Notes: generated by a model not told the origin, from the sequence alone. 64,000 nucleotides of DNA from Candidatus Defluviilinea proxima (GCA_016721115.1 JADKIW010000001.1:1875501-1939500); one strand, 5' to 3'. Counted from the first letter of the stretch, positions 51,001 through 60,684 are shown. A program made the numbers and translations.

Positions 51001-52191
51001 ATGCCTTTACGTTTCCTTACTGCTGGTGAATCTCACGGACCTTCCCTGACTGCCATTCTGGATGGCATGCCTGCGGGGCTTTCCATCACGCCCGACATCA
51101 TCAATAAAGAACTTGCTCGCCGCCAACAGGGATATGGCTCTGGTGGACGCATGAAGATCGAGAAAGACTCTGTGCAGATCACAGGTGGCGTGATGGCTGG
51201 CGAAACTACGGGCGCACCGATCGCCTTGCTTGTAAATAACGATGACCACATCAAATGGAAGGGCAAGGAAATCGAACCGATGACGGCTCCACGCCCGGGT
51301 CATGCGGATCTAACAGGTGCCGTCAAATATGGTTATAAGGATTTGCGTCCTGCACTCGAACGTGCCTCTGCACGCGAAACCACCATGCGTGTTGCCGCAG
51401 GCGCAGTCTGTAAACATTTCCTTGAACAGTTTGGAATTGTCGTTGGCGGATATGTTTCCTCCATTGGCGAAGTTCAGGCTGAGTTTGGTGACATGCCTTA
51501 CGAAGAGCGCTTTCAGCGTGCAGAAGGGTCAGATGTGCGTTGCCCGGATGAAAAGTCCGCGCAAAAGATGCGTGATGAAATCGAGAAGACCATTCACGGC
51601 AAAAATACCCTCGGTGGTGTACTTGAGATCGTTGCGCTCAATCTCCCTGTTGGGCTTGGTAGCTTTGTGCAATGGGACCGTCGTCTCGAAGCCAAACTGG
51701 CAATGGCGATCATGTCTGTGCAGGCGATCAAAGGCGTGGAAGTGGGGGATGCGTTCGAGAACGCACGACGAATTGGGACGGAAGCTCACGACCCAATTCA
51801 ATTGCAGAATGCAGAAGGCGGAATGCAGAATTCCGACCTGCGACGTTCGACGAACAGAGCGGGTGGAACTGAAGGGGGAGTCAGCAATGGGCAACCCATT
51901 ATCATCCGTGCGGCGATGAAGCCCATTGCCACAACCCTTGTGCCGCAGCAAACCGTCGACCTCGCTATTGGTAAGAATGCGCCCACCAAATACGAGCGCT
52001 CCGATTTTTGCCCGGTGCCTCGAGCCGTTCCGATCCTTGAAGCGATGGTTGCATTTGTGCTTGCTGAGGCCCTGATTGAAAAACTTGGCGGTGACTCCAT
52101 CAACGAAATGAAGCCAAGATTCGAAACTCTTCGTAAAGCGACTCTCGAAGACTTATCCATGGACAACGTTCCGCACATTTTTTGGGAATAA
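51001..52191 (+). CDS. aroC: Chorismate synthase
   Basis: The 396-residue FMN-dependent enzyme has LTAGESHGPSLTAILDGMPAGL at the start, RRQQGYGSGGRM, RASARETTMRVAAGAV, NRAGGTEGGVSNGQPIIIRAAMKPI and a C-terminal DFCPVPRAVPILEAM. Between DPI and NRAGG, where the family has a short linker, there is an extra stretch (residues 267-278). Its DNA contains GAATGCAGAA twice, 14 bases apart. The ATG at 51001 has GGAG. A start at 50983 is rejected. Confidence 0.95.
   Translation: MPLRFLTAGESHGPSLTAILDGMPAGLSITPDIINKELARRQQGYGSGGRMKIEKDSVQITGGVMAGETTGAPIALLVNNDDHIKWKGKEIEPMTAPRPGHADLTGAVKYGYKDLRPALERASARETTMRVAAGAVCKHFLEQFGIVVGGYVSSIGEVQAEFGDMPYEERFQRAEGSDVRCPDEKSAQKMRDEIEKTIHGKNTLGGVLEIVALNLPVGLGSFVQWDRRLEAKLAMAIMSVQAIKGVEVGDAFENARRIGTEAHDPIQLQNAEGGMQNSDLRRSTNRAGGTEGGVSNGQPIIIRAAMKPIATTLVPQQTVDLAIGKNAPTKYERSDFCPVPRAVPILEAMVAFVLAEALIEKLGGDSINEMKPRFETLRKATLEDLSMDNVPHIFWE
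51801..51834 (+). repeat. Short tandem repeat inside aroC
   Basis: GAATGCAGAA occurs at 51807-51816 and 51821-51830, within a 14-base unit, in frame and encoding a Gln/Asn/Gly-rich loop. Confidence 0.65.
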
Positions 52192-52199
52192 TTAGACCC

Positions 52200-52296
52200 C
52201 GTCATTGCGAGGGCGATGTTCTTTCGCCCGAAGCAATCTCCTTGTTAGTTGGGGATTGCTTCGTCGCAAAGAGCAAGTGCGCTCCTCGCAATGACG
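52200..52296. repeat. GTCATTGCGAG...CTCGCAATGAC palindromic repeat, copy b
   Basis: Outer arms CGTCATTGCGAG and CTCGCAATGACG and inner arms GAAGCAATCTCC and GGGGATTGCTTCG. Same family as 32944-33046. It fills the aroC to aroKB gap and gives an artificial upstream extension to the aroKB frame. Confidence 0.85.
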
Positions 52297-52307
52297 GATG
52301 GAGACTT

Positions 52308-53819
52308 ATGACTCACATCTTCCTCTACGGTCCCTCAGGGACAGGCAAATCCACGATTGGCAAAATCCTTGCCAAAAGTCTTGGCTTACCATTGATCGAC
52401 CTTGACCATGTTGTTGAGGCCAACGCAGGCATGTCCATTCCACAGATCATGGAACAACAAGGTGAAACATCGTTCCGCGATTTGGAAACTACTGCGTTGA
52501 CGAATCTTGTAAACGAAAAAGAAAGCATTGTGGCCCTCGGCGGTGGCGCGTTATTGCGCGACGAGAATCGTGCTTTTGCGGAACAGCATGGGCGGATCGT
52601 GTTGTTGATGTCTGACGTGGAGACGTTGTTTCAGAGGCTGAGCGAAAGTTCCAGCAAACGTCCTTTGCTCTCTGGTGACTTGCGTGAGAAGCTGAGCTCC
52701 ATGCTCGCAAAACGTGGCGCACATTATTCATCCTTTCCTCTCGTTGTTCATGTAGATGGAAATTCTGTTGAACAAAATGCCCGCAAAGTGCAGGTCGCGT
52801 TGGGGCGCCACCACCTCTCCGCGATGGGGGAGTATGATGTTCGCGTGGGGCAAATTAAAGATCTGCCTTTCACAAACTCGATCATTGTTACGGATGAAAA
52901 TATAGCGAAGCATCATCTCAAAAAAATCAAGCAAGCTGTGGGTGCTGATGCGAAATCAATCATCATCCCTGCTGGTGAGGAACATAAAAATCTCGAAACA
53001 GTTTCTCGATTGTGGAAAGCCTTTCTCGAAAATGGCCTCGACCGTAAGAGCACGGTCATTGCCCTCGGTGGTGGCGTGATCGGCGATATGTCGGGTTTTG
53101 CCGCCGCTACGTACATGCGCGGAATTAATTGGGTTGGTATTCCGACGACTTTGCTTTCGATGGTAGATGCATCACTGGGAGGCAAGACAGGTTTCGACTT
53201 GCCCGAAGGGAAAAATCTCATCGGCTCTTTCCATCCACCAAAGCTGGTTCTTGCGGACCCAAGCCTTTTACTCACCCTGCCTGAACGCGAGTTGATCTCT
53301 GGCATGGCAGAAGTGGTCAAGCATGGCATCATCTCTGACCCTGAATTGTTCGAGCTATGTTCCCGTGGCATGGACTGGGTGCGATCCAATCTCGAAGAGA
53401 TCGTCAAACACGCAATGGCCGTAAAGATCAAGGTCATTGAAGAAGACCCATATGAAAAAGGTTTCCGTGCGGCGTTAAATTTAGGGCATACCGTTGGACA
53501 TGCTGTTGAACTTGTCAGCAAGTTTGACTTACGACATGGCGAAGCCATTGCGATCGGTACTGTTGTTGAAGCAAAGTATGCTGAACAGATCGGTATCGCA
53601 GAAAAGGGTTTGGCTGATAAGATTGCAGAGGCAATGTCTGCTTTGGGGTTGCCGACTCAAATACCCGATGCAATGCCGCGTGGAGAGATCATTGGTGCTA
53701 TGCGGGTAGACAAGAAGAAGACTGCGAAAGCCATCCGTTTTGCTTTGCCTGTTAAGATCGGCAAAGTGGAGTTGGTGGATGTGAGTGATTTGGAATCTGT
53801 TCTGGACGATGGACGATAG
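52308..53819 (+). CDS. aroKB: Shikimate kinase fused to 3-dehydroquinate synthase
   Basis: The 503-residue fusion. Residues 1-165 are shikimate kinase, with P-loop GPSGTGKS at 8-15, the DLDHVVEANAGMSIPQI region and the GGGALLRDE loop. Residues 175-503 are 3-dehydroquinate synthase, with VIALGGGVIGDMSGFAAATYMRG, GKTGFDLPEGKNLIGSFHPPK, MAEVVKHGI and LNLGHTVGHAVE. ATG 52308 has GGAG. The frame open to 52182 only translates a palindromic repeat. The last codons (LDDGR and stop) lie in an ACGATGG repeat. The two activities are not consecutive steps of the pathway. Confidence 0.95.
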   Translation: MTHIFLYGPSGTGKSTIGKILAKSLGLPLIDLDHVVEANAGMSIPQIMEQQGETSFRDLETTALTNLVNEKESIVALGGGALLRDENRAFAEQHGRIVLLMSDVETLFQRLSESSSKRPLLSGDLREKLSSMLAKRGAHYSSFPLVVHVDGNSVEQNARKVQVALGRHHLSAMGEYDVRVGQIKDLPFTNSIIVTDENIAKHHLKKIKQAVGADAKSIIIPAGEEHKNLETVSRLWKAFLENGLDRKSTVIALGGGVIGDMSGFAAATYMRGINWVGIPTTLLSMVDASLGGKTGFDLPEGKNLIGSFHPPKLVLADPSLLLTLPERELISGMAEVVKHGIISDPELFELCSRGMDWVRSNLEEIVKHAMAVKIKVIEEDPYEKGFRAALNLGHTVGHAVELVSKFDLRHGEAIAIGTVVEAKYAEQIGIAEKGLADKIAEAMSALGLPTQIPDAMPRGEIIGAMRVDKKKTAKAIRFALPVKIGKVELVDVSDLESVLDDGR

Positions 53820-53858
53820 ACCGTTGACCATATTGTCCATCGTCTATGGTCTATCGTC
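53803..53858. repeat. ACGATGG-family repeat, copy d
   Basis: TGGACGATGGACGATAGACC and GTTGACC followed by GTCCATCGTCTATGG and TCTATCGTC. The left arm contains the aroKB stop codon. Confidence 0.82.
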
Positions 53859-53871
53859 AAAATGAGGAAAT

Positions 53872-54300
53872 ATGAAGATACTTGTATTGCACGGACCCAA
53901 CTTAAACTTGCTTGGCACACGCGAACCTGAAGTGTATGGTTCGATGACACTTGAGGATATCAACAATAAGTTGATCGAGTTGGGCAAAGAGTTGGGCGCG
54001 GAAGTCAAATGTTCGCAATCGAATCATGAAGGTGCGTTGATCGATGCCTTGCACGATGCGCGGACTTGGGCGAACGGCGTTGTTTTCAATCCGGGCGGTT
54101 ATACCCACACATCCATTGCGTTGCGTGATGCGATCTCGGCGATACAAATTCCTGTTGTGGAAGTCCATCTCTCGAATGTATATGCACGGGAAGAATTTCG
54201 TCATGTTTCGATGGTTTCGGCGGTGTGTAAAGGCAAGATCAGTGGCTTCGGGTGGAAGTCATATACCTTGGGGTTGCGGGCGTTGGTGGATATTTTATAA
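53872..54300 (+). CDS. aroQ: 3-dehydroquinate dehydratase, type II
   Basis: The 142-residue dodecameric type II enzyme has LHGPNLNLLGTREPEVYG with the catalytic Tyr, SNHEGALID, NPGGYTHTSIALRDA, and VEVHLSNVYAREEFRH. It closes the aro operon. With the other genes here the whole route from PEP and erythrose 4-phosphate to chorismate is present. Confidence 0.96.
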   Translation: MKILVLHGPNLNLLGTREPEVYGSMTLEDINNKLIELGKELGAEVKCSQSNHEGALIDALHDARTWANGVVFNPGGYTHTSIALRDAISAIQIPVVEVHLSNVYAREEFRHVSMVSAVCKGKISGFGWKSYTLGLRALVDIL

Positions 54301-54376
54301 ACGGACTCTGTAGCAGACTCACGGACGATAACGGATGCGTCCGTTTCAATCCGTGAATCCGTGATTAAGTCCGTTT
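54301..54376. repeat. ACGGAC/GTCCGT repeat
   Basis: ACGGACTCT...ACGGACGATAACGGATG followed by CGTCCGTTTCAATCCGTG and TTAAGTCCGT forms an inverted array directly after aroQ. Related units are in trpF (37133-37168) and at 48100-48132. Confidence 0.72.
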
Positions 54377-54487
54377 GTAGGAAATGTTGTTCGGACGGAA
54401 GCAGGCTCAGGTTAAGAAAGAAGCGGGGTTTATATCCCATGAGTAAGCATTTGGGAGGCGGGGGCGTCCACATGTATAATCAACACA

Positions 54488-55306
54488 ATGCGAGAGTCAC
54501 TGATTGCAAAATTCAGTTCGTGGCGTGAACGTATACGAGGGAGTATTCCGTTTGTCTCGGGTGTGCTGGCGACCTTGCTGGCCTTGGTTCTCTATCAATT
54601 TCTTTTCCCCACAAATCAACTATCAGAACGTGAAGTGAGGGACGTGGTTGCGAGTGTGATGGCATCGGCCACGCCGCGCACACCGGATGCTGTTTCAGTG
54701 TATCAGATCATTGAGCCTTCCATTGTGGTGATCGAATCGGGCGTGATGGATACGGACGGGAAGCACGGGACTGCGTTGGGGACGGGGGTAATCATTGACG
54801 ATGCGGGGAGTATTTTGACGAGTTTGCATGTGGTGGATGGTTCAGATGGTATCAAGGTCACTTTTGCCGATGGCACAAAATCGGAAGCGCTTATCCTTCA
54901 GCAAACGCCTGAAATGGATATTGCCGTTTTACGAGCGATGGATATGCCGCAACAGATATTCCCGGCAACTTTGGGGAACCCAAACTCAATGCGAGTAGGG
55001 GATGATGTATTCGTGGTGGGTAACCCATTCGGTTTGTATGGCTCGATGAGCGCTGGTGTGATCTCAGGGTTTGATCGGTCGTTTCACCCATCTGGCCGTG
55101 ACATGCGATTAAGCGGATTGATCCAATTCGATGCGGCGGCCAACCCCGGTAATTCGGGTGGTCCGCTGTTGGATCGGAATGGGCGTGTGATCGGGATCGT
55201 GACCGGTGTGGTCAGCCCAACCGAAGGCAACTTTTTTGTGGGAATCGGTTTTGCTGTGCCGATCAATGTTGCCGCTTCTGGTGGGGGCGACAGCCCGCCG
55301 TATTGA
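54488..55306 (+). CDS. HtrA/DegP-type trypsin-like protease, membrane-anchored
   Basis: The 272-residue protein has one N-terminal transmembrane helix (about 20-40) and a trypsin-like domain with the triad His114 (LTSLHVV), Asp144 (EMDIAVL) and Ser223 (NPGNSGGPLL). No PDZ domain follows. The chain ends soon after the FAVPINVA motif with a Gly-rich tail. It probably acts outside the cytoplasmic membrane in protein quality control. The TATAAT at 54475-54480 is only seven bases from the ATG, implying a leaderless mRNA. Confidence 0.88.
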   Translation: MRESLIAKFSSWRERIRGSIPFVSGVLATLLALVLYQFLFPTNQLSEREVRDVVASVMASATPRTPDAVSVYQIIEPSIVVIESGVMDTDGKHGTALGTGVIIDDAGSILTSLHVVDGSDGIKVTFADGTKSEALILQQTPEMDIAVLRAMDMPQQIFPATLGNPNSMRVGDDVFVVGNPFGLYGSMSAGVISGFDRSFHPSGRDMRLSGLIQFDAAANPGNSGGPLLDRNGRVIGIVTGVVSPTEGNFFVGIGFAVPINVAASGGGDSPPY

Positions 55307-55385
55307 TTTTCTAACAGGAAGGGTGACCCTTCATGGTTGATAAAGATGTTTTGCTTTTCCTGGGCGGGTCGCCCTTACAATAAAA
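55307..55385. repeat. Palindromic remnant between htrA and moxR
   Basis: GGAAGGGTGACCCTTC is a small palindrome at about 55317-55332, and CTGGGCGGGTCGCCCTTAC lies near 55360. Both resemble degenerate halves of the GGGGCGACC family. No gene is seen here. Confidence 0.5.
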
Positions 55386-55396
55386 GGAGATGACGA

Positions 55397-56407
55397 ATGG
55401 CGCAAAGTAAAAGTTCTGAGAACAGGGAACCCATGGAGAAAGTGCTCTATGAGGTGAAGAAGGTCATCGTTGGGCAGGATCATCTGCTTGAGCGTATGAT
55501 CGTCGCTCTGTTGGCACGCGGGCATATTTTGGTGGAAGGTGTGCCGGGCCTTGCCAAGACGATGGCGATCAAGACGCTGGCTGAATCGGTTGGTGGAGAG
55601 TTCAAGCGCATCCAATTTACCCCGGATCTGGTTCCTGCTGATCTGGTAGGGACTCGCATCTACAACCAGAAGAACGGCAAATTTGAGACATCACTTGGCC
55701 CTGTGTTCACGAATCTTTTATTGGCTGACGAGATCAATCGCGCACCTGCCAAGGTGCAAAGCGCGTTGTTGGAAGTGATGCAGGAGCGACAAGTCACTAT
55801 TGGACGTGAGACGTTCAAAGTGCCAGACCCGTTCCTTGTGTTGGCGACACAAAATCCCATTGAAACCGAAGGCACGTATGCCTTGCCCGAGGCACAAGTA
55901 GACCGCTTTATGCTGAAGGTGTTGATCGGCTATCCATCGTCCACGGAAGAGTTTGTGATCGTGGAGCGTATGACGGGGGCGTTGCAGGCTGTACAAAAGA
56001 TTTTGACAATTGAAGAATTGCTCAAACTCCAAAAAGAAGCCGACAAGGTGTATGTGGATCCGTCGTTGATGGAGTATGCCGTGAAGATGGTGACGGCGAC
56101 ACGCAACCCGAAGGAAGTGGGCTTACCAGACTTGGGACGCTACATCATGTTCGGTGCGAGTCCGCGTGCTTCGATCAATTTGATCTTGACCGGGCGTGCG
56201 CTGGCTTTCGTGCGCGGACGCAACTACGTCCTGCCGCAGGATGTGGTGGATATGGCGCTCGATGTGATGCGCCATCGTGTTGTTCTAACCTATGAAGCGC
56301 TTTCCGATTCTGTATCAAGTGATGACATTCTGACGAAGATATTGGATCGTATTCCAGTCCCTGTGGTGCCTTTGCATGAACATGTCAACGTCCGCGACAA
56401 CGCCTGA
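55397..56407 (+). CDS. MoxR-family AAA+ ATPase
   Basis: The 336-residue ATPase has Walker A GVPGLAKT (48-55), Walker B LLLADEIN (107-114), the sensor region VLATQNPIETEGTYALPEAQVDRF and a C-terminal lid. MoxR ATPases act as chaperones that mature VWA-domain partners. The following DUF58 and two VWA genes are the standard neighbours. It overlaps the DUF58 gene. Confidence 0.93.
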   Translation: MAQSKSSENREPMEKVLYEVKKVIVGQDHLLERMIVALLARGHILVEGVPGLAKTMAIKTLAESVGGEFKRIQFTPDLVPADLVGTRIYNQKNGKFETSLGPVFTNLLLADEINRAPAKVQSALLEVMQERQVTIGRETFKVPDPFLVLATQNPIETEGTYALPEAQVDRFMLKVLIGYPSSTEEFVIVERMTGALQAVQKILTIEELLKLQKEADKVYVDPSLMEYAVKMVTATRNPKEVGLPDLGRYIMFGASPRASINLILTGRALAFVRGRNYVLPQDVVDMALDVMRHRVVLTYEALSDSVSSDDILTKILDRIPVPVVPLHEHVNVRDNA

Positions 56408-57275
56408 GAAGATCCTTCTGCGGTTGGATTGGAACATCATCCGCCGTTTGGATGGGTTGTTGCAGGGCGATTATCGTTCGCTGTTCTACGGCTTCGGCGT
56501 GGACTTTGCCGACCTGCGTGAGTACCAGCCTGAGGATGATATCCGTTATATCGACTGGAACGTGACAGCACGCATGGATACGCCGTACGTGCGTCAGTAT
56601 CTGGAAGACCGCGAGATCACGGCCTGGTTCCTTTTGGATATGAGCCCGTCTGTGGATTTTGGAACAGCCCAAAGCCAGAAGCGCACGGTGCTTGTGGACT
56701 TTGTCACTGTGTTGGCGCGCTTGTTGACGCGCCACGGGAATCGAGTCGGGGCGATGATGTTTGGGAGCAGTATCCAGCATACGGTCCCAGCGAGAGGCGG
56801 GAAGGTGCAGGTGTTGCGTCTCATCAACGATATGCTCAAACAGCCGCGCTTGTCACACGTCCCGCGTACCGATCTCAAATCCTTTTTTACGGGCGCATTG
56901 CATACGATCAAACGTCGTTCGTTGATCTTTGTCCTCTCCGATTTTATGAGCGAGCCTGGATGGGAGAAGCCGTTGAGCATGCTGGGACAAAAGCATGAAG
57001 TGATCGCGATACGGCTCCTTGACCCGCGTGAAATGGATATGCCCGATGTGGGCATGATCGTGATGGAAGATGCTGAGACAGGCGAGCAGTTGTTTGTAGA
57101 TATGCACGATGCGAAGTTTCGCAAACGGTTTCGCGATGCCGCACAGAAACGTGAAGAGGAATTGACGAAAATATTCCAACGCGCAGGCGTGGATGTGATG
57201 ACGCTTTCGACGGGGGACGACCTGATCAGGTCCATTTTGCGGTTTGCCAAACGACGACAACAGAGGAAGGCGTAG
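56382..57275 (+). CDS. DUF58 domain protein
   Basis: The protein (about 297 residues) has the DUF58 core GFGVDFADLREYQPEDDIRYIDWNVTARMDTPYVRQY near residues 43-79. A VWA-like half follows, with LLDMSPSVDFG and VFVLSDFMSEPGW. It belongs to the MoxR-associated module. Its start overlaps the moxR 3' end. ATG 56382 is preferred here, and ATG 56376 two codons upstream is equally possible. Confidence 0.88.
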   Translation: MSTSATTPEKILLRLDWNIIRRLDGLLQGDYRSLFYGFGVDFADLREYQPEDDIRYIDWNVTARMDTPYVRQYLEDREITAWFLLDMSPSVDFGTAQSQKRTVLVDFVTVLARLLTRHGNRVGAMMFGSSIQHTVPARGGKVQVLRLINDMLKQPRLSHVPRTDLKSFFTGALHTIKRRSLIFVLSDFMSEPGWEKPLSMLGQKHEVIAIRLLDPREMDMPDVGMIVMEDAETGEQLFVDMHDAKFRKRFRDAAQKREEELTKIFQRAGVDVMTLSTGDDLIRSILRFAKRRQQRKA

Positions 57276-57278
57276 TCC

Positions 57279-58277
57279 ATGTCGTTCATTTGGCCCGCGT
57301 TGCTTTTTTCTTTATTGCTGGTTCCGTTGCTGGCGGTGTTGTATTTCAACCTGTTGCAACGACGGAAAAAGTTTGCCGCGCAATCGGGTTTTGGATCAAT
57401 GCAAACCGAAAGCGGGGTCAACGGGCGGCGGCGTCATTATCCCGCGTTGATCTTTCTTTTTGGAATCGCCATATTATTGTTTTCGTTATCGCGCCCGCAG
57501 GCAACGGTGAGTTTGCCGAAATACGAAGGGACTGTGATCCTTGTTTTCGATGTCTCAGGCAGTATGGCCGCAACTGATATTGAACCAACACGCATGGAAG
57601 CCGCAAAAACGATCGCGAATAAATTCGTAAAAGATCAACCTGCGAATATCAAGATCGGTGTGGTTGCGTTTAGCGATGGCGGATTAAGTGTGCAGGCTCC
57701 TGATGTCAACCGCGAGACGACATTGACTACTATCGAAAGGCTTGTGCCGCGTCGAGGCACATCGCTTGGCAATGGGATGTTGGTGGCATTGAACACCATT
57801 GTTGTAGATGCCGGTGATGCTCCCATCATCAGCACCGGCGAACTTACTACATCGAATGGTGAACTGCCCAAACCGCAGGGTTGGTATCCCTCGGCGGTGG
57901 TCCTGTTGTTCAGTGACGGCGAGAACAACCAGAACCCTGATCCGCTCGTTGTGACTGACCTCGCCATTGACCTTGGAGTGCGTGTGTATACGGTTGGCGT
58001 TGGAAGCACAGAAGGTACAACCATCAAAGTGGAAGGCATGAACATCCACTCGGCGCTCGATGAAACGTTGTTAGGTCAAATCGCCACCACCTCTGGCGGG
58101 CGGTATTATTTTGCAGGCGATGAAGATGGGTTGGATAAGATCTATAACGACCTCAAGCCGACCCTTTCCGTTCGGCCTGAGGATCTGGAGCTCACTTCGC
58201 TTTTTGCCGGGCTGGGTATTTTGGTCTTTTTGTTGGGAGGCGCATTGTCGCTTCTCTGGTTTGGACGTGTATTATGA
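57279..58277 (+). CDS. VWA-domain membrane protein, BatA-like
   Basis: The 332-residue protein has N-terminal transmembrane segments (about 3-25 and 54-72). A von Willebrand factor A domain follows, with MIDAS motif DVSGS at 91-95 and the SDGENNQNPDP loop. A C-terminal transmembrane helix lies near 306-328. Such proteins act with MoxR ATPases at the membrane. It starts three bases after the DUF58 gene. Confidence 0.88.
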   Translation: MSFIWPALLFSLLLVPLLAVLYFNLLQRRKKFAAQSGFGSMQTESGVNGRRRHYPALIFLFGIAILLFSLSRPQATVSLPKYEGTVILVFDVSGSMAATDIEPTRMEAAKTIANKFVKDQPANIKIGVVAFSDGGLSVQAPDVNRETTLTTIERLVPRRGTSLGNGMLVALNTIVVDAGDAPIISTGELTTSNGELPKPQGWYPSAVVLLFSDGENNQNPDPLVVTDLAIDLGVRVYTVGVGSTEGTTIKVEGMNIHSALDETLLGQIATTSGGRYYFAGDEDGLDKIYNDLKPTLSVRPEDLELTSLFAGLGILVFLLGGALSLLWFGRVL

Positions 58278-59335
58278 GTTTCCTTTGGCCAGGGTTGTTG
58301 GTCTTACTGTTCATTATTCCAATTGCCATTGTTGCATACATCCTCCTTCTGCGGCGCAGTAGGAAGTTTGCTGTTCGTTATTCAAGTCTCTCGTTGGTGC
58401 GTGAAGCGGCTTCTCATCAATCCGCGTGGCGAAGGCATTTTCCCTTCGCACTTTTTCTTCTTGCGATCACATCCCTCATTTTGGCACTGGCGCGCCCTGT
58501 AGCCACAGTCACTATTCCATCGAACAAGGCCACTATCATCCTCGCCTTGGATGTTTCGCTCAGCATGTGTTCCACTGACATTGCACCGAATCGACTCGAA
58601 GTTGCAAAAGATGCCGCACAGCTCTTTGTCCAAAAACATAGAGCGGGCAGGCAGATCGGTGTTGTTGCCTTCGCGGGGTTTGCGGAGTTGATCCAGCCTC
58701 CCACGAATGATACGCAGGCGCTTACTGACGCCATCGAAAACCTGACTGTTGCGCGGCGGACTGCCATTGGAAGTGCCATCCTGCGCTCGATCGATGCGAT
58801 TGCGGAAGTGGATAACCGCATTCCGCCCAGCGATGATACGGCCGCCTCTACTGGGACTGTGGAACTGCCTCCGTCCGATGGGGAGGTTTCTCCCCATATC
58901 ATTGTCCTCCTAACAGACGGCGCAAGTAATGCGGGACCCTATCCGCTGAATGCCGCAGTGCAGGCCGCTGAGCGAGGCATCCGTGTATACACTATCGGGT
59001 ATGGAACAGTTAACAATACAGCTCCCATGAATTGCGGCACTGGCTTTTTTGAATTCGGTCAATTTGGTGCGCCGGGTTTTGGTCAACAGATCAGCCCGCA
59101 GGATTTTCGCAGGCAATTGGACGACATCACCTTGAAAGACGTTGCTACTATGACCGGTGGTACATATTACGAAGCCACCAGCGCAAACCAATTGGGCGAC
59201 GTGTTCAATAAACTCCCAACTTTCCTGACCTCCACACGGGAAACCATTGAGGTCAGTGTCTTCTTCACGGCTTTCGCTGTGATCGTCATTATTCTTGCGT
59301 TGCTATTGTCCTTCCGTTGGCATCCATTGGGATAA
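58274..59335 (+). CDS. VWA-domain membrane protein, BatB-like
   Basis: A 353-residue paralogue of the preceding gene with the same plan: two N-terminal transmembrane segments, MIDAS DVSLS at 93-97, a TDGASNAGPYPL loop and a C-terminal helix. It has a unique insert with a CGTGFFEFGQFGAPGFGQ segment after the second half of the VWA domain. It overlaps its neighbour by four bases. Confidence 0.87.
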   Translation: MSFLWPGLLVLLFIIPIAIVAYILLLRRSRKFAVRYSSLSLVREAASHQSAWRRHFPFALFLLAITSLILALARPVATVTIPSNKATIILALDVSLSMCSTDIAPNRLEVAKDAAQLFVQKHRAGRQIGVVAFAGFAELIQPPTNDTQALTDAIENLTVARRTAIGSAILRSIDAIAEVDNRIPPSDDTAASTGTVELPPSDGEVSPHIIVLLTDGASNAGPYPLNAAVQAAERGIRVYTIGYGTVNNTAPMNCGTGFFEFGQFGAPGFGQQISPQDFRRQLDDITLKDVATMTGGTYYEATSANQLGDVFNKLPTFLTSTRETIEVSVFFTAFAVIVIILALLLSFRWHPLG

Positions 59336-59423
59336 CATTCCCGTTTCCGTAAGAAAAACTTAAGGAAATTAAAACCAGAGCATGCATCGTCTTTAGTGGG
59401 AATGATAATTATTGGAGGAACAC

Positions 59424-60656
59424 ATGACAGAATCAAAAGTAACTGTATACGGTGCCTATTGGTGCCCTGATTGCCGCCGCGCCAAGAAATTTTTGGGCGA
59501 ACAATTCATCCCTTATAAGTGGATCGACATCGAACAGGATAAAGAAGCGGAGCAATATGTTTTGCAACGAAATGATGGCAAACGCATCATTCCGACCATT
59601 GTGTTCGAAGATGATTCCTTTCTTGTGGAACCATCGAATGCCGAACTTGCTAAAAAGCTTGGTCTCAAAACCGAAGCCAAGAAGACTTACTATGATCTGA
59701 TCATTATTGGCGGCGGCCCATCAGGACTTACCTCTGCTATTTATGCCTCACGTGAAGGTATTGATACGCTTCTCATCGAACGCTCTGGCTTGGGCGGGCA
59801 AGCTGGTATCACGGTCGGTCTCGACAATTTCCCCGGCTTCCCTGAAGGCATCAGTGGACAGGAGTTCTCAGAACGAGTCACACAACAAGCGCGTAAGTTC
59901 GGTGTGGAAATTCTGCAAGCCGTGGATGTGGAGCGCCTCGAAATGGAAGAAGGCTATCATGAAGTCTACACCTCTGATGGTAAACATTATCATTCTAAAG
60001 CCGTGCTGATCGCAACCGGTGCATCCTATAAACGGCTTGAAGTGCCGGGCGAGGATGATTATATCGGTGCAGGCATTCACTTCTGTGCCACATGTGATGG
60101 CCCGTTCTATAAAGGTTCGAAACAGATTGTCGTGGTCGGCGGCGGGAACTCCGCTGTGGAAGAGGGACTCCACCTCACCAACTTCACTGAAAAAGTGACT
60201 CTTCTCGTGCGTGGTGACAAATTGACCGCAAGTCAATTCGCGATCGATAAGGTCAATGAGGCGAATTCGAAAGTGGAAGTGATCTACAACACAGCCATCG
60301 AAGCCTTCGAAGGCAAGGACTCGAAACTGAAGTCTATCAAGTATCGTGTCAAAGGTTCTGACACGGCAGAAGAGATCCAGCCTGCCGCCGCTTTTATCTT
60401 CATTGGCCAAACCCCGAACACATCCTTTGCCAGGGATTACATTGCGTTGGATAAATACGGTTTTATCTTGACCGGCCATGACCTGAAACACAATGGGATC
60501 GATAAGAGCGAATCGCTTCCATTTGAAACCAGCGTGCCCGGTATCTTTGCCGCTGGTGACGCGCGGCATGGAAGTACCAAACAGGTTGCATCCGCAGTGG
60601 GCGAGGGCGCGGCCGCTTCTATTTCAATACGGGAGTACTTCCGAAAAAACGGATGA
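59424..60656 (+). CDS. Glutaredoxin-like domain fused to thioredoxin reductase-like protein
   Basis: The 410-residue protein has residues 1-80 as a glutaredoxin domain with active-site CPDC (Cys14, Cys17), and residues 88-410 as a thioredoxin reductase. The reductase part has GGGPSG (FAD) at 96-101, GGGNSAVEEG (NADPH) and the redox pair CATC at 221-224. The fusion should pass electrons from NADPH through FAD to the fused glutaredoxin and then to an unknown target. The start at 59424 has GGAGG at a good distance. Confidence 0.9.
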   Translation: MTESKVTVYGAYWCPDCRRAKKFLGEQFIPYKWIDIEQDKEAEQYVLQRNDGKRIIPTIVFEDDSFLVEPSNAELAKKLGLKTEAKKTYYDLIIIGGGPSGLTSAIYASREGIDTLLIERSGLGGQAGITVGLDNFPGFPEGISGQEFSERVTQQARKFGVEILQAVDVERLEMEEGYHEVYTSDGKHYHSKAVLIATGASYKRLEVPGEDDYIGAGIHFCATCDGPFYKGSKQIVVVGGGNSAVEEGLHLTNFTEKVTLLVRGDKLTASQFAIDKVNEANSKVEVIYNTAIEAFEGKDSKLKSIKYRVKGSDTAEEIQPAAAFIFIGQTPNTSFARDYIALDKYGFILTGHDLKHNGIDKSESLPFETSVPGIFAAGDARHGSTKQVASAVGEGAAASISIREYFRKNG

Positions 60657-60684
60657 TTACATAATCCCGAAAGGGTGAATCTTG

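Noticed and set aside
52182..52307. N-terminal extension of the aroKB fusion
   Set aside because: The extra codons translate a palindromic repeat. The shikimate kinase domain begins at the ATG with its own GGAG at 52308.
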